Shown piece by piece: positions 9,638 through 17,859 of a stretch of 46,653 nt of DNA. The stretch is from an uncultured Clostridia bacterium (lineage in GTDB: Bacteria > Bacillota > Clostridia > Oscillospirales > Ruminococcaceae). The stretch is from the NCBI GenBank assembly GCA_947631995.1, contig CANRNT010000014.1, positions 1-46,653 of the forward strand. The letters run 5' to 3'. Below the pieces are notes generated by a model, which ran no database searches, was not told the DNA's origin, and saw only the letters and a list, made by a program, of their open reading frames with translations. The position numbers and the translations under genes are program-made. The first letter of the stretch is position 1; the number at the start of each line of letters is the position of its first letter.

Positions 9638-10579
9638 TTGATCTCGATAATCATTCCGGCATATAACGAGCAGGCAAACGTGCCTGTTGCTGCGGAAAGA
9701 ATATCAAAGCTCATGGCAGAGAACGATATAAGCTATGAGATGATCTTCGTGAACGACGGATCTGCCGATTCAACTTGGGAAAAGATATGCGAGGAAGCGG
9801 AAAAGAACGATAATATATGCGGCATAAGCTTCAGCCGCAACTTCGGCAAGGAGAGCGCGATATTCGCAGGTCTGAAGTATGCAAGAGGAGACGCCTGCGT
9901 GACTATCGACTGCGATATGCAGCACCCGCCCGAGACCATAGTGGAAATGTACAACATCTGGAAGAATAACGATGTTGATGTGGTAGAGGGCAAAAAATCC
10001 TCGCGCGGCAAGGAGAATATTTTTTATAAGGGCTTCAGCAAGCTGTTCTACGGGCTGATAAAGCACGCCTCGGGTCTCGATATGACCGCCGCTTCGGACT
10101 TTAAGCTCATAGACAGAAAAGCCGTCGACGCCCTTAACGAAATGCCCGAAAGACTTACGTTTTTCCGTGCCATGAGCAGTTGGGTCGGCTTTAAGACGGA
10201 GTATGTTTACTTCGATGTCTCGCAGCGCGAAAACGGGAAGTCAACATGGTCGGTAAAATCGCTGTTTAAATATGCGATAAACTCCATAACCTCTTTCACA
10301 TCTGCGCCGCTGCACGCGGTAACGGTATGCGGAGTGCTTATGCTGGCAATATCGGTAGTGCTTGCGGTAAATACGATATATAATAAGATAGTCGGAAACT
10401 CGCTCGAGGGCTTTACTACAGTCATACTGCTCCAGCTTCTGACTTCGAGCATAATCATGATAAGCCTAGGCATAATAGGCTACTATATCTCCAAGATATA
10501 TGACGAGATAAAGGCGCGCCCGAGGTATGTGGTGCGCGAACTGAAAAATCTGGATAAAAAATGTGAGGAAAAGAAATGA
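9638..10579 (+). CDS. Polyprenyl-phosphate glycosyltransferase, GT2 family (CsbB/GtrB-like)
   Basis: The protein has about 313 residues. I choose the TTG at 9638: aggag at 9623-9627 sits ten bases before it, and the product then begins MISIIIPAYNEQ like its family. The ATG at 9620 overlaps that ribosome site. The GT-A domain shows FVNDGSAD, SFSRNFGKE, the DCDMQHPP metal site, and the ENGKSTWS motif typical of dolichyl/undecaprenyl-phosphate sugar synthases. Two C-terminal membrane segments follow. The family moves a sugar from a nucleotide donor to undecaprenyl phosphate on the cytoplasmic face. It overlaps the YfhO-type gene by four bases (ATGA), which suggests the lipid-linked sugar feeds that enzyme. 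Sugar and acceptor cannot be read from the sequence. Confidence 0.88.
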   Translation: MISIIIPAYNEQANVPVAAERISKLMAENDISYEMIFVNDGSADSTWEKICEEAEKNDNICGISFSRNFGKESAIFAGLKYARGDACVTIDCDMQHPPETIVEMYNIWKNNDVDVVEGKKSSRGKENIFYKGFSKLFYGLIKHASGLDMTAASDFKLIDRKAVDALNEMPERLTFFRAMSSWVGFKTEYVYFDVSQRENGKSTWSVKSLFKYAINSITSFTSAPLHAVTVCGVLMLAISVVLAVNTIYNKIVGNSLEGFTTVILLQLLTSSIIMISLGIIGYYISKIYDEIKARPRYVVRELKNLDKKCEEKK

Positions 10580-13416
10580 GCGGCAGCGGATCGGACAACG
10601 TTATTCTGACGACTGGAAAAAAGAATAATAAAACAGGCTTTCAAAAGCGTTTGCAGAGATTTTTCGGCAAAGCGGGGAGCGCTCTGGCAAAGCGGTGGCA
10701 GTATCTTGCAATTTTTGCGGTGCCTGTCGCTGTTATGTACCTTGTGTACTCCGTGTTCGAGGTTCACCCTTACGGCGACAACTCCGCTTTGGTCCTCGAT
10801 CTTAACGGACAGTATGTGTATTTCTACGAATGGTTCAGAGACGCGCTTCACGGCAAGGGCGATCTGATATACAGTTGGAGCAGAAATCTCTCGGGAGAGA
10901 TGTTCGGCATTTTTGCATACTACCTTGCAAGCCCCTTTATGCTGATAATATGCCTGCTGCCGCGCACCTGTATGCTCGGCGCGATAGAGCTTATGCAACT
11001 TGCAAAGATAGGAACTGCTGCCGTGACATTTGCATTTTATCTGAAAAGAACGTCGCCGAAGAACAAGCAGCCGAAGTTCACATCGGTGCTTTTGTTTTCG
11101 ACCATGTATGCACTCTGTTCGTATATGGTGGTACAGCTCATGGACCCCATGTGGCTGGACGGTCTGATATACCTTCCGCTGATATTCTGGGGAGTTCACA
11201 GGCTTATTGAAGACCGCGTTATGCTGCCATATATCATTCCGCTCGCGCTGATGTTCATAGCGCATTTCTATATCGGCTATATGGTCGGCATATTTACATT
11301 TTTGTACTTTATTTACTGTATATTCTCTAAAGAGGGCAGAATTATACCCAAGGACTGGCTGGGCTGCTGCGGCAGATTTGTTTTCGGAACGTTTACAGCA
11401 ATACTTGCTTCTGCATGGGTGCTGCTGCCCGTTTATAAGTCGCTTTCTTTAGGAAAAATGGATTTCAGCGTTGCAGACTTTTCTCTGCGCACGCAGTTCA
11501 AGCTGATAGACTTTACCACAAAGCTGTTCCCGTTCACCTATGATACGGTAAGGAACGAGGGACTTCCTATGGTGTACTGCGGCATACTTGCCGTTATGCT
11601 GCTGCCGCTGTTTTTCCTCAACAGTAAAATTTCCCTCAAAGAAAAAGTTTCAAAAGGTCTGTTGCTGGCGGTAACGTTTGTTATAATGTATATCGCGCCG
11701 ATAGATATAGCTATGCACGGCTTCCAAGTACCTAACTGGCTGCCGTACAGATACTCGTTCGTTTTCAGCTTTTTAATGCTGGTAATGGCTTTCAGAGCGT
11801 TCGAGAACCTAGACGGGATAACCGGAAAGGAACTGGGCGCGGCAATGTTCGGTATATTGGCGTACATAGTGTACCTTGACGACCGCGGCTACGAGCATTT
11901 TACAAAATTCAGCGTTGAAACTCTGGATACTGCCGAAGAAACCATAAACAGATACACTATTCAGGGCGTGTGGTTTGCCGCTATAGCTGTGTTTGTAATG
12001 TATATACTTTTGTACCTTGTAAAAAGGTATAACAACAAAATCGTATATGGCGTGCTGTGCGGCGCTGTGTTTATTGAATTGTTCGCAAGCTCGTATGACA
12101 CGGTTTTGAAGATAGATGATGACGTAAGCTACAGCAAGTATTCTTCGTATCAGGACTATATGATAGACCTGCGCAGCGCGGTGGATAACGTAAACGAATA
12201 TGATGATACACCGTTTTTCAGAATGGAAGCTACCTACCACAGAACTGTATGCGACCCGATAGGCTCGGGGTATTACGGTATATCACATTCCAGCTCGACA
12301 ATGAATACCCCCGTGCTGAAAGGGCTTCAGAAGCTGGGATACGCTTACGGAGGGAACTATACCAAATATCAGGGTTCTACTCTTATGACAGACGCCGTGT
12401 TCGATATAAAGTATCTTATCCAGAATACAAAGTATATTGCGCATTCAAAAGTTCCCGAGGATTACAGCAAGGTCATTGACGGAAGCGAAACGGGAACAGG
12501 CATAAACGTTTATCAAAATCCTTATGCCCTCGGGCTTGGTTTTGCGGTCAATGATATGATGAAGAATTATGTGCTGGACGATAAAGACCCGTTCGTAAAT
12601 CAGAATAATCTGTTCAATTATGCTCTCGGGGTCAATGAGCAGACGTATACCGAGTATATGACAAGGATATTCCCCGAGCTTATAGATACTGAAAATCTGG
12701 CAACGGTCAGCGTCAGCAATAACCATACTAAGTATTATTATAAGGACACATCTATTGGCGAGTGCCATGAGGATCTCGTGTTCACAATGCCCGAGACCTC
12801 TCATCTGTATATGTACTTCCCGACGATGTATGAGAGAAAAGTCAACGTATGGCTGGCTCACGACAAGGACTTTGCAAAAGAGGATTCCGATTTTACGTTT
12901 GTCGGATACTTTTTCGAGGGCGATAACTATTCTATACTCGACTTGGGCGAATATGAACAGGGCGAGTCTGTAAGAGTAAGAATATCTATACCCGTTGACC
13001 CCGGCGAGGCTTATTGGTCGGATATGTTCTTCTATACCTTTGACGAGCAGAAGTTCATGGAGGCGGATAATGAGCTGAAGCAGGGACTATGGCAGCTCAC
13101 ACACTTTGACGAAAGACATATCGAGGGAAATATAACGGTCAGCGACGGACAAATGCTGTTCACTACCGTGCCCTATGAGGAGGGCTGGACGGTCAAGGTG
13201 GACGGAAAGACCGTTGAGCCGACTGTGATAGCCGATATGTTCATCGGAGTTGAGCTGTCGCCGGGAACGCATACGGTATCCATGAGCTTTTTGCCGAATT
13301 ATTTCGTTATTTCTATAATAATATCCATATGCGGACTTATCATAACAGCCGTGATATTCGTGTTCGAGTATAATAACGGAAAGCTCATAAAAAAGATACT
13401 CGGCAATGTAAAGTGA
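10576..13416 (+). CDS. YfhO-family membrane glycosyltransferase (GT-C fold)
   Basis: This is a 946-residue polytopic membrane protein that starts inside the stop of the preceding gene (ATGA overlap). After a basic N-terminus there are about a dozen hydrophobic segments, with an early DLNGQYVYFYEWF loop containing acidic residues as in GT-C enzymes. A large extracytoplasmic region of about 400 residues follows (about 500-900), then a last membrane segment (YFVISIIISICGLIITAVIF). In Bacillus subtilis YfhO works with CsbB and the GtcA flippase to decorate lipoteichoic acid with GlcNAc. The same partnership with the upstream enzyme is likely, but no GtcA-like flippase is present in the window. 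The polymer that is decorated is unknown. Confidence 0.85.
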   Translation: MSGSGSDNVILTTGKKNNKTGFQKRLQRFFGKAGSALAKRWQYLAIFAVPVAVMYLVYSVFEVHPYGDNSALVLDLNGQYVYFYEWFRDALHGKGDLIYSWSRNLSGEMFGIFAYYLASPFMLIICLLPRTCMLGAIELMQLAKIGTAAVTFAFYLKRTSPKNKQPKFTSVLLFSTMYALCSYMVVQLMDPMWLDGLIYLPLIFWGVHRLIEDRVMLPYIIPLALMFIAHFYIGYMVGIFTFLYFIYCIFSKEGRIIPKDWLGCCGRFVFGTFTAILASAWVLLPVYKSLSLGKMDFSVADFSLRTQFKLIDFTTKLFPFTYDTVRNEGLPMVYCGILAVMLLPLFFLNSKISLKEKVSKGLLLAVTFVIMYIAPIDIAMHGFQVPNWLPYRYSFVFSFLMLVMAFRAFENLDGITGKELGAAMFGILAYIVYLDDRGYEHFTKFSVETLDTAEETINRYTIQGVWFAAIAVFVMYILLYLVKRYNNKIVYGVLCGAVFIELFASSYDTVLKIDDDVSYSKYSSYQDYMIDLRSAVDNVNEYDDTPFFRMEATYHRTVCDPIGSGYYGISHSSSTMNTPVLKGLQKLGYAYGGNYTKYQGSTLMTDAVFDIKYLIQNTKYIAHSKVPEDYSKVIDGSETGTGINVYQNPYALGLGFAVNDMMKNYVLDDKDPFVNQNNLFNYALGVNEQTYTEYMTRIFPELIDTENLATVSVSNNHTKYYYKDTSIGECHEDLVFTMPETSHLYMYFPTMYERKVNVWLAHDKDFAKEDSDFTFVGYFFEGDNYSILDLGEYEQGESVRVRISIPVDPGEAYWSDMFFYTFDEQKFMEADNELKQGLWQLTHFDERHIEGNITVSDGQMLFTTVPYEEGWTVKVDGKTVEPTVIADMFIGVELSPGTHTVSMSFLPNYFVISIIISICGLIITAVIFVFEYNNGKLIKKILGNVK

Positions 13417-13447
13417 GAACGCTGTGCAAAAAACGTCAATATTTTCA

Positions 13448-13476
13448 TTGACATTTTTGTCGGCTTGGTATATAAT
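13448..13476 (+). promoter_or_regulatory. Sigma-A promoter for the zinc-ribbon membrane protein
   Basis: TTGACA (13448-13453) and TATAAT (13471-13476), both perfect, are 17 bases apart. A leader of about 50 bases ends in aggagg before the ATG at 13535. Confidence 0.8.
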
Positions 13477-13534
13477 AAACTCGTAATGTTAAAATGCCCC
13501 ATGCGGCGTCAGCCGTAAGAACAGGAGGATACAT

Positions 13535-14422
13535 ATGAAAAAGAAGTTTACCCGCGGCGGAGGAGTTCCGCTGGTCCTTTCGATCATAGCGCTGATAATT
13601 TCGCTGGCAGCGTCGTTCCAGGAGTATCTGGCAAGGTTTATTTACAACCTCGCTCCGTTTGAAAACGATGTGGATAAGGTGTTCGTTTCCAGCGTAACGG
13701 GATATTTCACTTTGGAAAGGGACTCGGTCTCTGTTATAAATCTGTGTACGGAAAAAGCGTTTATACTGACGATAATATCGTTCATGGCATTTCTTGTATT
13801 TGTCTCATCGGCAAAGAAAAAGAAGATCGTCGCCGGAGAAGCATGGCTGATAATAACCTCTGCGGCTGCCTGCCTTATAGAGCCTGTGATCTATATGACA
13901 TACTTTTTCTCGAATAATTTGCAGTCGGGATTTTCTGCCGATCTGGACGGCGTAAAGTTCAGAACATTTTACGGCTTCCTTATTTACGCGCTTCCTATAC
14001 TGACCTCGCTGCTGCTTATGATAGCAGGTCTTGTAATACTTTGCAGACTTGCAAGAGAAAGCGCTGTCACCATTGAACAGGCAAAGGACGCCGCCGAAAC
14101 AGTTCAGCAGTTCTCTCAAATGCCTGCCGCACCGTTTGCAACGGTCAACGACCAGCTCAGTCAGAAATTTGAACAGCCTGCTCAGCCTGCCGTTGATACA
14201 GCGCCTGCTGCGCCCGTTATGGAAGAGGCAGCCGTTATCAATGCGGAAAGCCCTGCGGAAGAAGCTGCACCCGCTGAAGAAGCCGCTGAAGCTCCTGCGG
14301 AGACAGTCGAGACAGAGGCGATCATACAAACAGGCGAGACTGCGACATTCTGCCCCAACTGCGGAAATAAGCTGAACGCCAATGCAAAATTCTGCCCCAA
14401 CTGCGGGACTAAAATGAATTGA
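13535..14422 (+). CDS. Membrane protein with C-terminal zinc ribbon
   Basis: The protein has 295 residues. Four hydrophobic segments occupy roughly residues 10-27, 75-92, 105-128 and 145-170. A cytoplasmic tail rich in Ala, Glu and Pro follows (AEEAAPAEEAAEAPAE). The end is a double CxxC ribbon, CPNCGNKL then CPNCGTKM, which should bind one zinc ion. Such zinc-ribbon membrane proteins are common in Clostridia and have no settled function. It is a single-gene unit with its own consensus promoter and terminator. Confidence 0.8.
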   Translation: MKKKFTRGGGVPLVLSIIALIISLAASFQEYLARFIYNLAPFENDVDKVFVSSVTGYFTLERDSVSVINLCTEKAFILTIISFMAFLVFVSSAKKKKIVAGEAWLIITSAAACLIEPVIYMTYFFSNNLQSGFSADLDGVKFRTFYGFLIYALPILTSLLLMIAGLVILCRLARESAVTIEQAKDAAETVQQFSQMPAAPFATVNDQLSQKFEQPAQPAVDTAPAAPVMEEAAVINAESPAEEAAPAEEAAEAPAETVETEAIIQTGETATFCPNCGNKLNANAKFCPNCGTKMN

Positions 14423-14440
14423 ATACTTAACTGAAAATAA

Positions 14441-14478
14441 TGCCGTCCCTGCTTTTATAACGGGGACGGCAGTTTTTA
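14441..14478 (+). terminator. Terminator after the zinc-ribbon membrane protein
   Basis: A 9-bp perfect stem (tgccgtccc/gggacggca) with a 13-base loop is followed by gttttta. It also lies at the 3' end of the convergent rbr gene. Confidence 0.85.
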
Positions 14479-15075
14479 TTGTTCGCAATACCACGGGGTA
14501 AGCTCAAAGCGGATAAAGTAGCCTTGATCGTGCTTGCATACAGGGCAAACGGGCGGAGCTTGTGTGCCCTCCAGAATGTGACCGCAGTTCAGGCACATCC
14601 ATTTTGTGGCGGCGTCAGATACGAAAAGCTTTCCCTGTTCGATAAGGTCTGCGAAATATTCAAATCTCTTTGCATGGGTCTTTTCTATCTTTGCGATGTT
14701 CTCAAAGTCCTGCGCGATAGGCCCGAAGCCCTCTTCACGCGCTATCTTGCCGAATGAAGCATAAACTATGTCATGCTCTTCGTTTTCATTGTGCGCCGCC
14801 ATGCGGAGCAGCTTTGCAGCGTCGTTGGAGATGTCCACGGGGTAACCGCCCTCTATCTGAATGTTGTCTCCCGCGCTTGGCTGAAGATGATCATAGAATA
14901 TCTCCGCGTGCTCGCGCTCCTGATTGGCAGTAAACTTGAACAGCGCGCTGACCACATACATTTTCTGCTTTAGCTGTGAAGCGGCAAAGTCGTAGCGCGT
15001 TCTCGCCTGACATTCTCCCGCAAACGAGCGCATGAGATTTTCCCGTGTCTGACTTTCCTTGAATACTGTGTTCAT
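14476..15075 (-). CDS. rbr: Rubrerythrin
   Basis: This is a 199-residue non-haem iron peroxidase that reduces hydrogen peroxide in anaerobes. The ferritin-like part carries the expected diiron ligands in GECQARTRY, EREHAEIF, NENEEHD and EKTHAKRFEYF. The C-terminal rubredoxin domain supplies CLNCGH and CPVCKHDQGYF for the iron-tetracysteine centre. The length is normal for the family. The start ATG follows aaaggaac. It lies 30 bases downstream of ypeB on the same strand, so the two may be co-transcribed, although their roles (oxidative stress and spore germination) are not obviously linked. Confidence 0.96.
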   Translation of the reverse strand: MNTVFKESQTRENLMRSFAGECQARTRYDFAASQLKQKMYVVSALFKFTANQEREHAEIFYDHLQPSAGDNIQIEGGYPVDISNDAAKLLRMAAHNENEEHDIVYASFGKIAREEGFGPIAQDFENIAKIEKTHAKRFEYFADLIEQGKLFVSDAATKWMCLNCGHILEGTQAPPVCPVCKHDQGYFIRFELTPWYCEQ

Positions 15076-15105
15076 GATCTGTGTTCCTTTCGATAAAATA
15101 TTGCT

Positions 15106-16449
15106 TTACTGTGCCAGAACTCCGCTGTCGCTCTCAAAGAGTATCAGTATCTGCTTTTCCTCTCCCGTCATACAGTCGATATAGACCAGAACGTGCTTGC
15201 CGTCCTTGTTCAGACAGGTAAATTCGTAGCAGTAGCCCTCAGAAGTGTTGTCCAGCGGTATATTGGCAAGGCGGACGTTCTTTACCTCAAGCTGAGGAGA
15301 TACTCTCTTTGCGGCGTCCTCGCGGTCTACCTGCGCCTTGTCAAAGCTTCTGTCCCTGTGGTTCACGAGGAAGCCTCTGGCGTCAAAACCGAGTATCTCG
15401 CCGTTGTCCATAGAGACTTTTACTTTTATAAGATCGGTGTAGCAAATAACATTGCCGTCAAGATATGCGTAGTTTATCGTGCAAACGTTGCCCAGCACCT
15501 CATAATAGGTCACCGACATATTGTCAACATCCAGCTGTTCAAGATATTTGTTTGCGTGCTCGATAGCCTTTTTGGCGTCAATGACTGTCTTTTCGGGGTT
15601 TCTCGATTTGAGCATATATGAGATATATCCGCCGTTTTTGGTTATACATACGGTCGCTGTGTCTGTGCTGTAAGTGTAGGACGGCATATTGCCTGCTTCG
15701 CCCTCGGACGGGGTAAGCTCCTCCGGCTTGACGCCCAGAGCCTTGCTTGCCTTGGCTATTGCGTACCCGTCGCTGACCGCTTCGGCGTTTTCGGTCATAA
15801 GAGGTTTTCTTTGCATTAAATGATCAGAGAACGGACCGTCATAAATGAGAGTAGGATAATTTTCAAAGCCGTCCTCAAAATCGTTGAAGCCGTCGGTAAC
15901 GTTTATCTCGCCTTCATCGGCGGCAGAGGCGTCCAGCGACGATACAACGTTTGCGGGCGACAGCTCGCCTGTGTTTATCATCTGTTCCACAGCCCACATA
16001 TCATTGCACAGCGTCTGAGCATATTCGCTCAGCTTGTAAAGCGTTTCGTATTCCTCATCGGTGATCCTTTCGCCCGCCGCAGACTTGTCCGACAGATAAA
16101 CAGCATAGTTGCCAACCTGCGATAGGAATTTATAGGTGTTGCTGAGTTCCAACTGTTCAACAGGAAGCTGCGACAATGCGTTCTTTGCAGCAGAAGCTTC
16201 GGCCAGAAGCTCCGCCGCCAGTCTTGACTGCATTGGCGCTGTGCCTGCACAAAGCTCCTTTGATAAGGTGACATTTATATTGTCTGCCGCCTCTGAAAGA
16301 TCTTCCATAGCTCGCAGATAAGATGACTCCAAGATCAGATTGGCTTGGTTGTTCTCCCTCATGAGTATGAGATTGCGCACGAGAAGTATTGCCAGCGCGA
16401 CAAGTATAAATGTAAACAGACGTATTTTTCCTCGTCGTGAAAATCGCAT
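15106..16449 (-). CDS. ypeB: Spore germination protein YpeB
   Basis: The protein has 447 residues, the usual YpeB size. It has an N-terminal membrane anchor (FTFILVALAILLVRNLIL), a long helical region, then the diagnostic stretch ENYPTLIYDGPFSDHLMQRK near the middle and PepSY-type repeats in the C-terminal half. YpeB is known to partner and localise the cortex-lytic enzyme SleB in the spore, where it is needed for cortex hydrolysis at germination. The usual neighbour sleB is not next to it; the gene upstream is mntP on the opposite strand. Its presence argues that the organism makes endospores. The start has aagggag upstream. Confidence 0.92.
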   Translation of the reverse strand: MRFSRRGKIRLFTFILVALAILLVRNLILMRENNQANLILESSYLRAMEDLSEAADNINVTLSKELCAGTAPMQSRLAAELLAEASAAKNALSQLPVEQLELSNTYKFLSQVGNYAVYLSDKSAAGERITDEEYETLYKLSEYAQTLCNDMWAVEQMINTGELSPANVVSSLDASAADEGEINVTDGFNDFEDGFENYPTLIYDGPFSDHLMQRKPLMTENAEAVSDGYAIAKASKALGVKPEELTPSEGEAGNMPSYTYSTDTATVCITKNGGYISYMLKSRNPEKTVIDAKKAIEHANKYLEQLDVDNMSVTYYEVLGNVCTINYAYLDGNVICYTDLIKVKVSMDNGEILGFDARGFLVNHRDRSFDKAQVDREDAAKRVSPQLEVKNVRLANIPLDNTSEGYCYEFTCLNKDGKHVLVYIDCMTGEEKQILILFESDSGVLAQ

Positions 16450-16525
16450 GATAACAGTTTCTCCCTTCGATTTTTTAATATTGTTCGCCTCGGCGCGGCG
16501 ATTTATACATTTTGCCTTGAAAAAC

Positions 16526-16554
16526 TTGACAACAGCTTTCCGAGGTCATATAAT
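16526..16554 (+). promoter_or_regulatory. Sigma-A promoter for mntP
   Basis: TTGACA (16526-16531) and TATAAT (16549-16554), perfect and 17 bases apart. The 5' leader is about 115 bases, long enough for an RNA regulator, but I could not recognise the manganese yybP-ykoY riboswitch core in it. Confidence 0.82.
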
Positions 16555-16675
16555 TATTTATAAATCAGGAAATGGATTTCAAGTATATTTTTAATTCGCA
16601 GACAGTAAATATAGTATAGCGGCGCTCGGGGCTTGACCCTCTGCTGCATAATACGGATATCGGAGTTTTTGCTTT

Positions 16676-17245
16676 ATGAGTTTGACGGAGCTTTTTATAC
16701 TCGCTGTGGGACTTTCCATGGACGCTTTTGCAGTCTCGATATGCAAGGGACTGTCCATGAAAAAACTCAGCTTGAAGAATATGTGTATAGTCGGACTGTG
16801 GTTCGGGGGATTTCAGGCAGCTATGCCGGCTCTCGGGTATTTTCTCGGCTCTGCGTTTGCTGACGTTGTTAATTCGGTGTCGCATTGGATAGCCTTTGCG
16901 CTGCTGACTGTAATTGGTATAAATATGATAAGAGAAGCGCTTTCTCATGACGAGGACAACGATACCGACGGCTCGCTGTCTTTCAAGGTAATGCTGGTCA
17001 TGGCGATAGCAACAAGTATCGACGCGCTCGCGGTCGGAGTTGGATTTGCTATGCTGGACGATGTTAATGTGCCTGCCGCGGTGACGTTCATAGGCGCGGT
17101 CACTTTCCTGCTTTCGGCAGCAGGCGTTAAGGTCGGCAGCGTGTTCGGTACAAAGTATAAATCACGAGCGGAATTGACAGGCGGCATAATTTTGATCGCC
17201 CTCGGCGTGAAGATCGTGCTGGAGCATTACGGACTCTGGTTTTGA
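16676..17245 (+). CDS. mntP: Manganese efflux pump MntP
   Basis: This is a 189-residue membrane protein with six hydrophobic segments in two related halves. Each half has the family's conserved acidic motif: [14 protein letters not shown] at residues about 12-25 and [14 protein letters not shown] near 104-117. The Asp residues in these motifs are needed for manganese export in the Escherichia coli protein. The length is typical (about 190). cggag sits ten bases before the ATG. It is transcribed alone from a consensus promoter and ends in a rho-independent terminator. Confidence 0.94.
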   Translation: MSLTELFILAVGLSMDAFAVSICKGLSMKKLSLKNMCIVGLWFGGFQAAMPALGYFLGSAFADVVNSVSHWIAFALLTVIGINMIREALSHDEDNDTDGSLSFKVMLVMAIATSIDALAVGVGFAMLDDVNVPAAVTFIGAVTFLLSAAGVKVGSVFGTKYKSRAELTGGIILIALGVKIVLEHYGLWF

Positions 17246-17251
17246 ACCCTC

Positions 17252-17282
17252 GGCGGATACCTGCGGTGTCCGCCCTTTTTTA
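17252..17282 (+). terminator. Terminator after mntP
   Basis: The stem ggcggatac/gtgtccgcc (one wobble) is followed by a run of T interrupted by a single C at its start. Confidence 0.85.
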
Positions 17283-17331
17283 TTGCTGCTGATATAAATC
17301 AGAATTTATCTACTGTGCCTGTTTTTCTTTT

Positions 17332-17540
17332 GGGGAAAACCTTTCTGAAGAAAGGCTTTTCCCCATACCCCTTTCCAAAGACTTTTATATTGTTTTTGGC
17401 GAGGGGTAATTTCTTTCATAAAGAAGCGATAAATTGTAAATTCAATTTGTATTAAATAGTATAATTACCCCTCGCCAAAAATATATGAGTTTTAGTGAGG
17501 GGGCTTGGGGGAAGACCCTTTTCCAAAAGGGTCTCCCCCA
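17332..17540. repeat. Second hairpin-array repeat element
   Basis: Three inverted repeats occur in about 210 bases. 17332-17364 is a ggggaaaa/ttttcccc stem. 17393-17411 pairs perfectly over 19 bp with 17463-17481 around a 51-base AT-rich core. 17506-17540 is a tggggg/ccccca stem enclosing gaccctttt/aaaagggtc. The words acttttatatt and ccctttt...aaaaggg are shared with the element at 150-612, so they appear to belong to one interspersed family. No gene is seen between 17246 and 17740 apart from this element. Confidence 0.7.
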
Positions 17541-17662
17541 ATAGCAGAGCAGATATAGTAAACAAAATCCCGATTTGTATGAGCAACAGTAAGAAGGGGG
17601 GGCAAGCGTATGTGCTGTCCGTACTCGGATAAATAAAAAAGATATTTTTTTATCGGACGCTA

Positions 17663-17691
17663 TTGCAAAACGCGTTAAGATTTGATATAAT
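17663..17691 (+). promoter_or_regulatory. Promoter for the leader peptide and corA
   Basis: TTGCAA (17663-17668) and TATAAT (17686-17691) are 17 bases apart. The expected start near 17698 gives a transcript leader of about 160 bases that contains a complete small ORF. Confidence 0.75.
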
Positions 17692-17739
17692 ATTAGTGTA
17701 CGCTTTTGAAAGCGAAAAAATCATTTACGGAGGTGCGCT

Positions 17740-17814
17740 ATGAACCCTGACCCTTGCGGGAAACGGACCGTATTAAAACTAGAATACTCTGTTGGGGCGG
17801 AAGCGCATTTTTAG
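17740..17814 (+). CDS. 24-residue leader peptide upstream of corA (MgtL-like N-terminus)
   Basis: The ATG at 17740 is preceded by a near-ideal ribosome site (ggagg at 17729-17733, six-base spacing). The frame stops with TAG at 17812-17814, 45 bases before the corA start. The peptide begins MNPDPCGKRTV and ends VGAEAHF. An early Pro-acidic-Pro cluster is the hallmark of enterobacterial MgtL, where translation of MEPDP or MDPEP destabilises ribosomes when magnesium is low and so controls a magnesium transporter. Here the downstream gene is also a magnesium transporter. RNA pairing that could couple the two: tgcgct (17734-17739) with agcgca (17802-17807), and cctcc (17827-17831) with either the leader's own ggagg or the ggggag just ahead of corA. 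Translation and regulation are inferred. Confidence 0.6.
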   Translation: MNPDPCGKRTVLKLEYSVGAEAHF

Positions 17815-17859
17815 CGGCTCGTTCTTCCTCCCTTGCAGGGGAGAAAGGCGGGATCTTTT
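17815..17859 (+). promoter_or_regulatory. Candidate switch hairpin before corA
   Basis: ctccc (17828-17832) can pair with gggag (17839-17843), placing a small hairpin just before the corA ribosome site (gcggga, six bases before ATG 17860). The overlapping cctcc is also complementary to the Shine-Dalgarno of the leader ORF, so two exclusive pairings are possible. Confidence 0.4.

Noticed and set aside
10483-11265. 260-codon minus-strand frame inside the YfhO-type gene
   Set aside because: It is a shadow of a strong coding region, with a His/Arg-rich low-quality translation and no start signal.
16555-16675. Possible manganese riboswitch (yybP-ykoY) in the mntP leader
   Set aside because: The leader is long enough, but I could not find the conserved core segments of that riboswitch; only a loose ggggc/gaccc pairing is present.
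17698-17859. M-box (ykoK) magnesium riboswitch ahead of corA
   Set aside because: The conserved M-box blocks are absent and most of the leader is taken up by a well-initiated ORF, so a peptide-based leader fits better.
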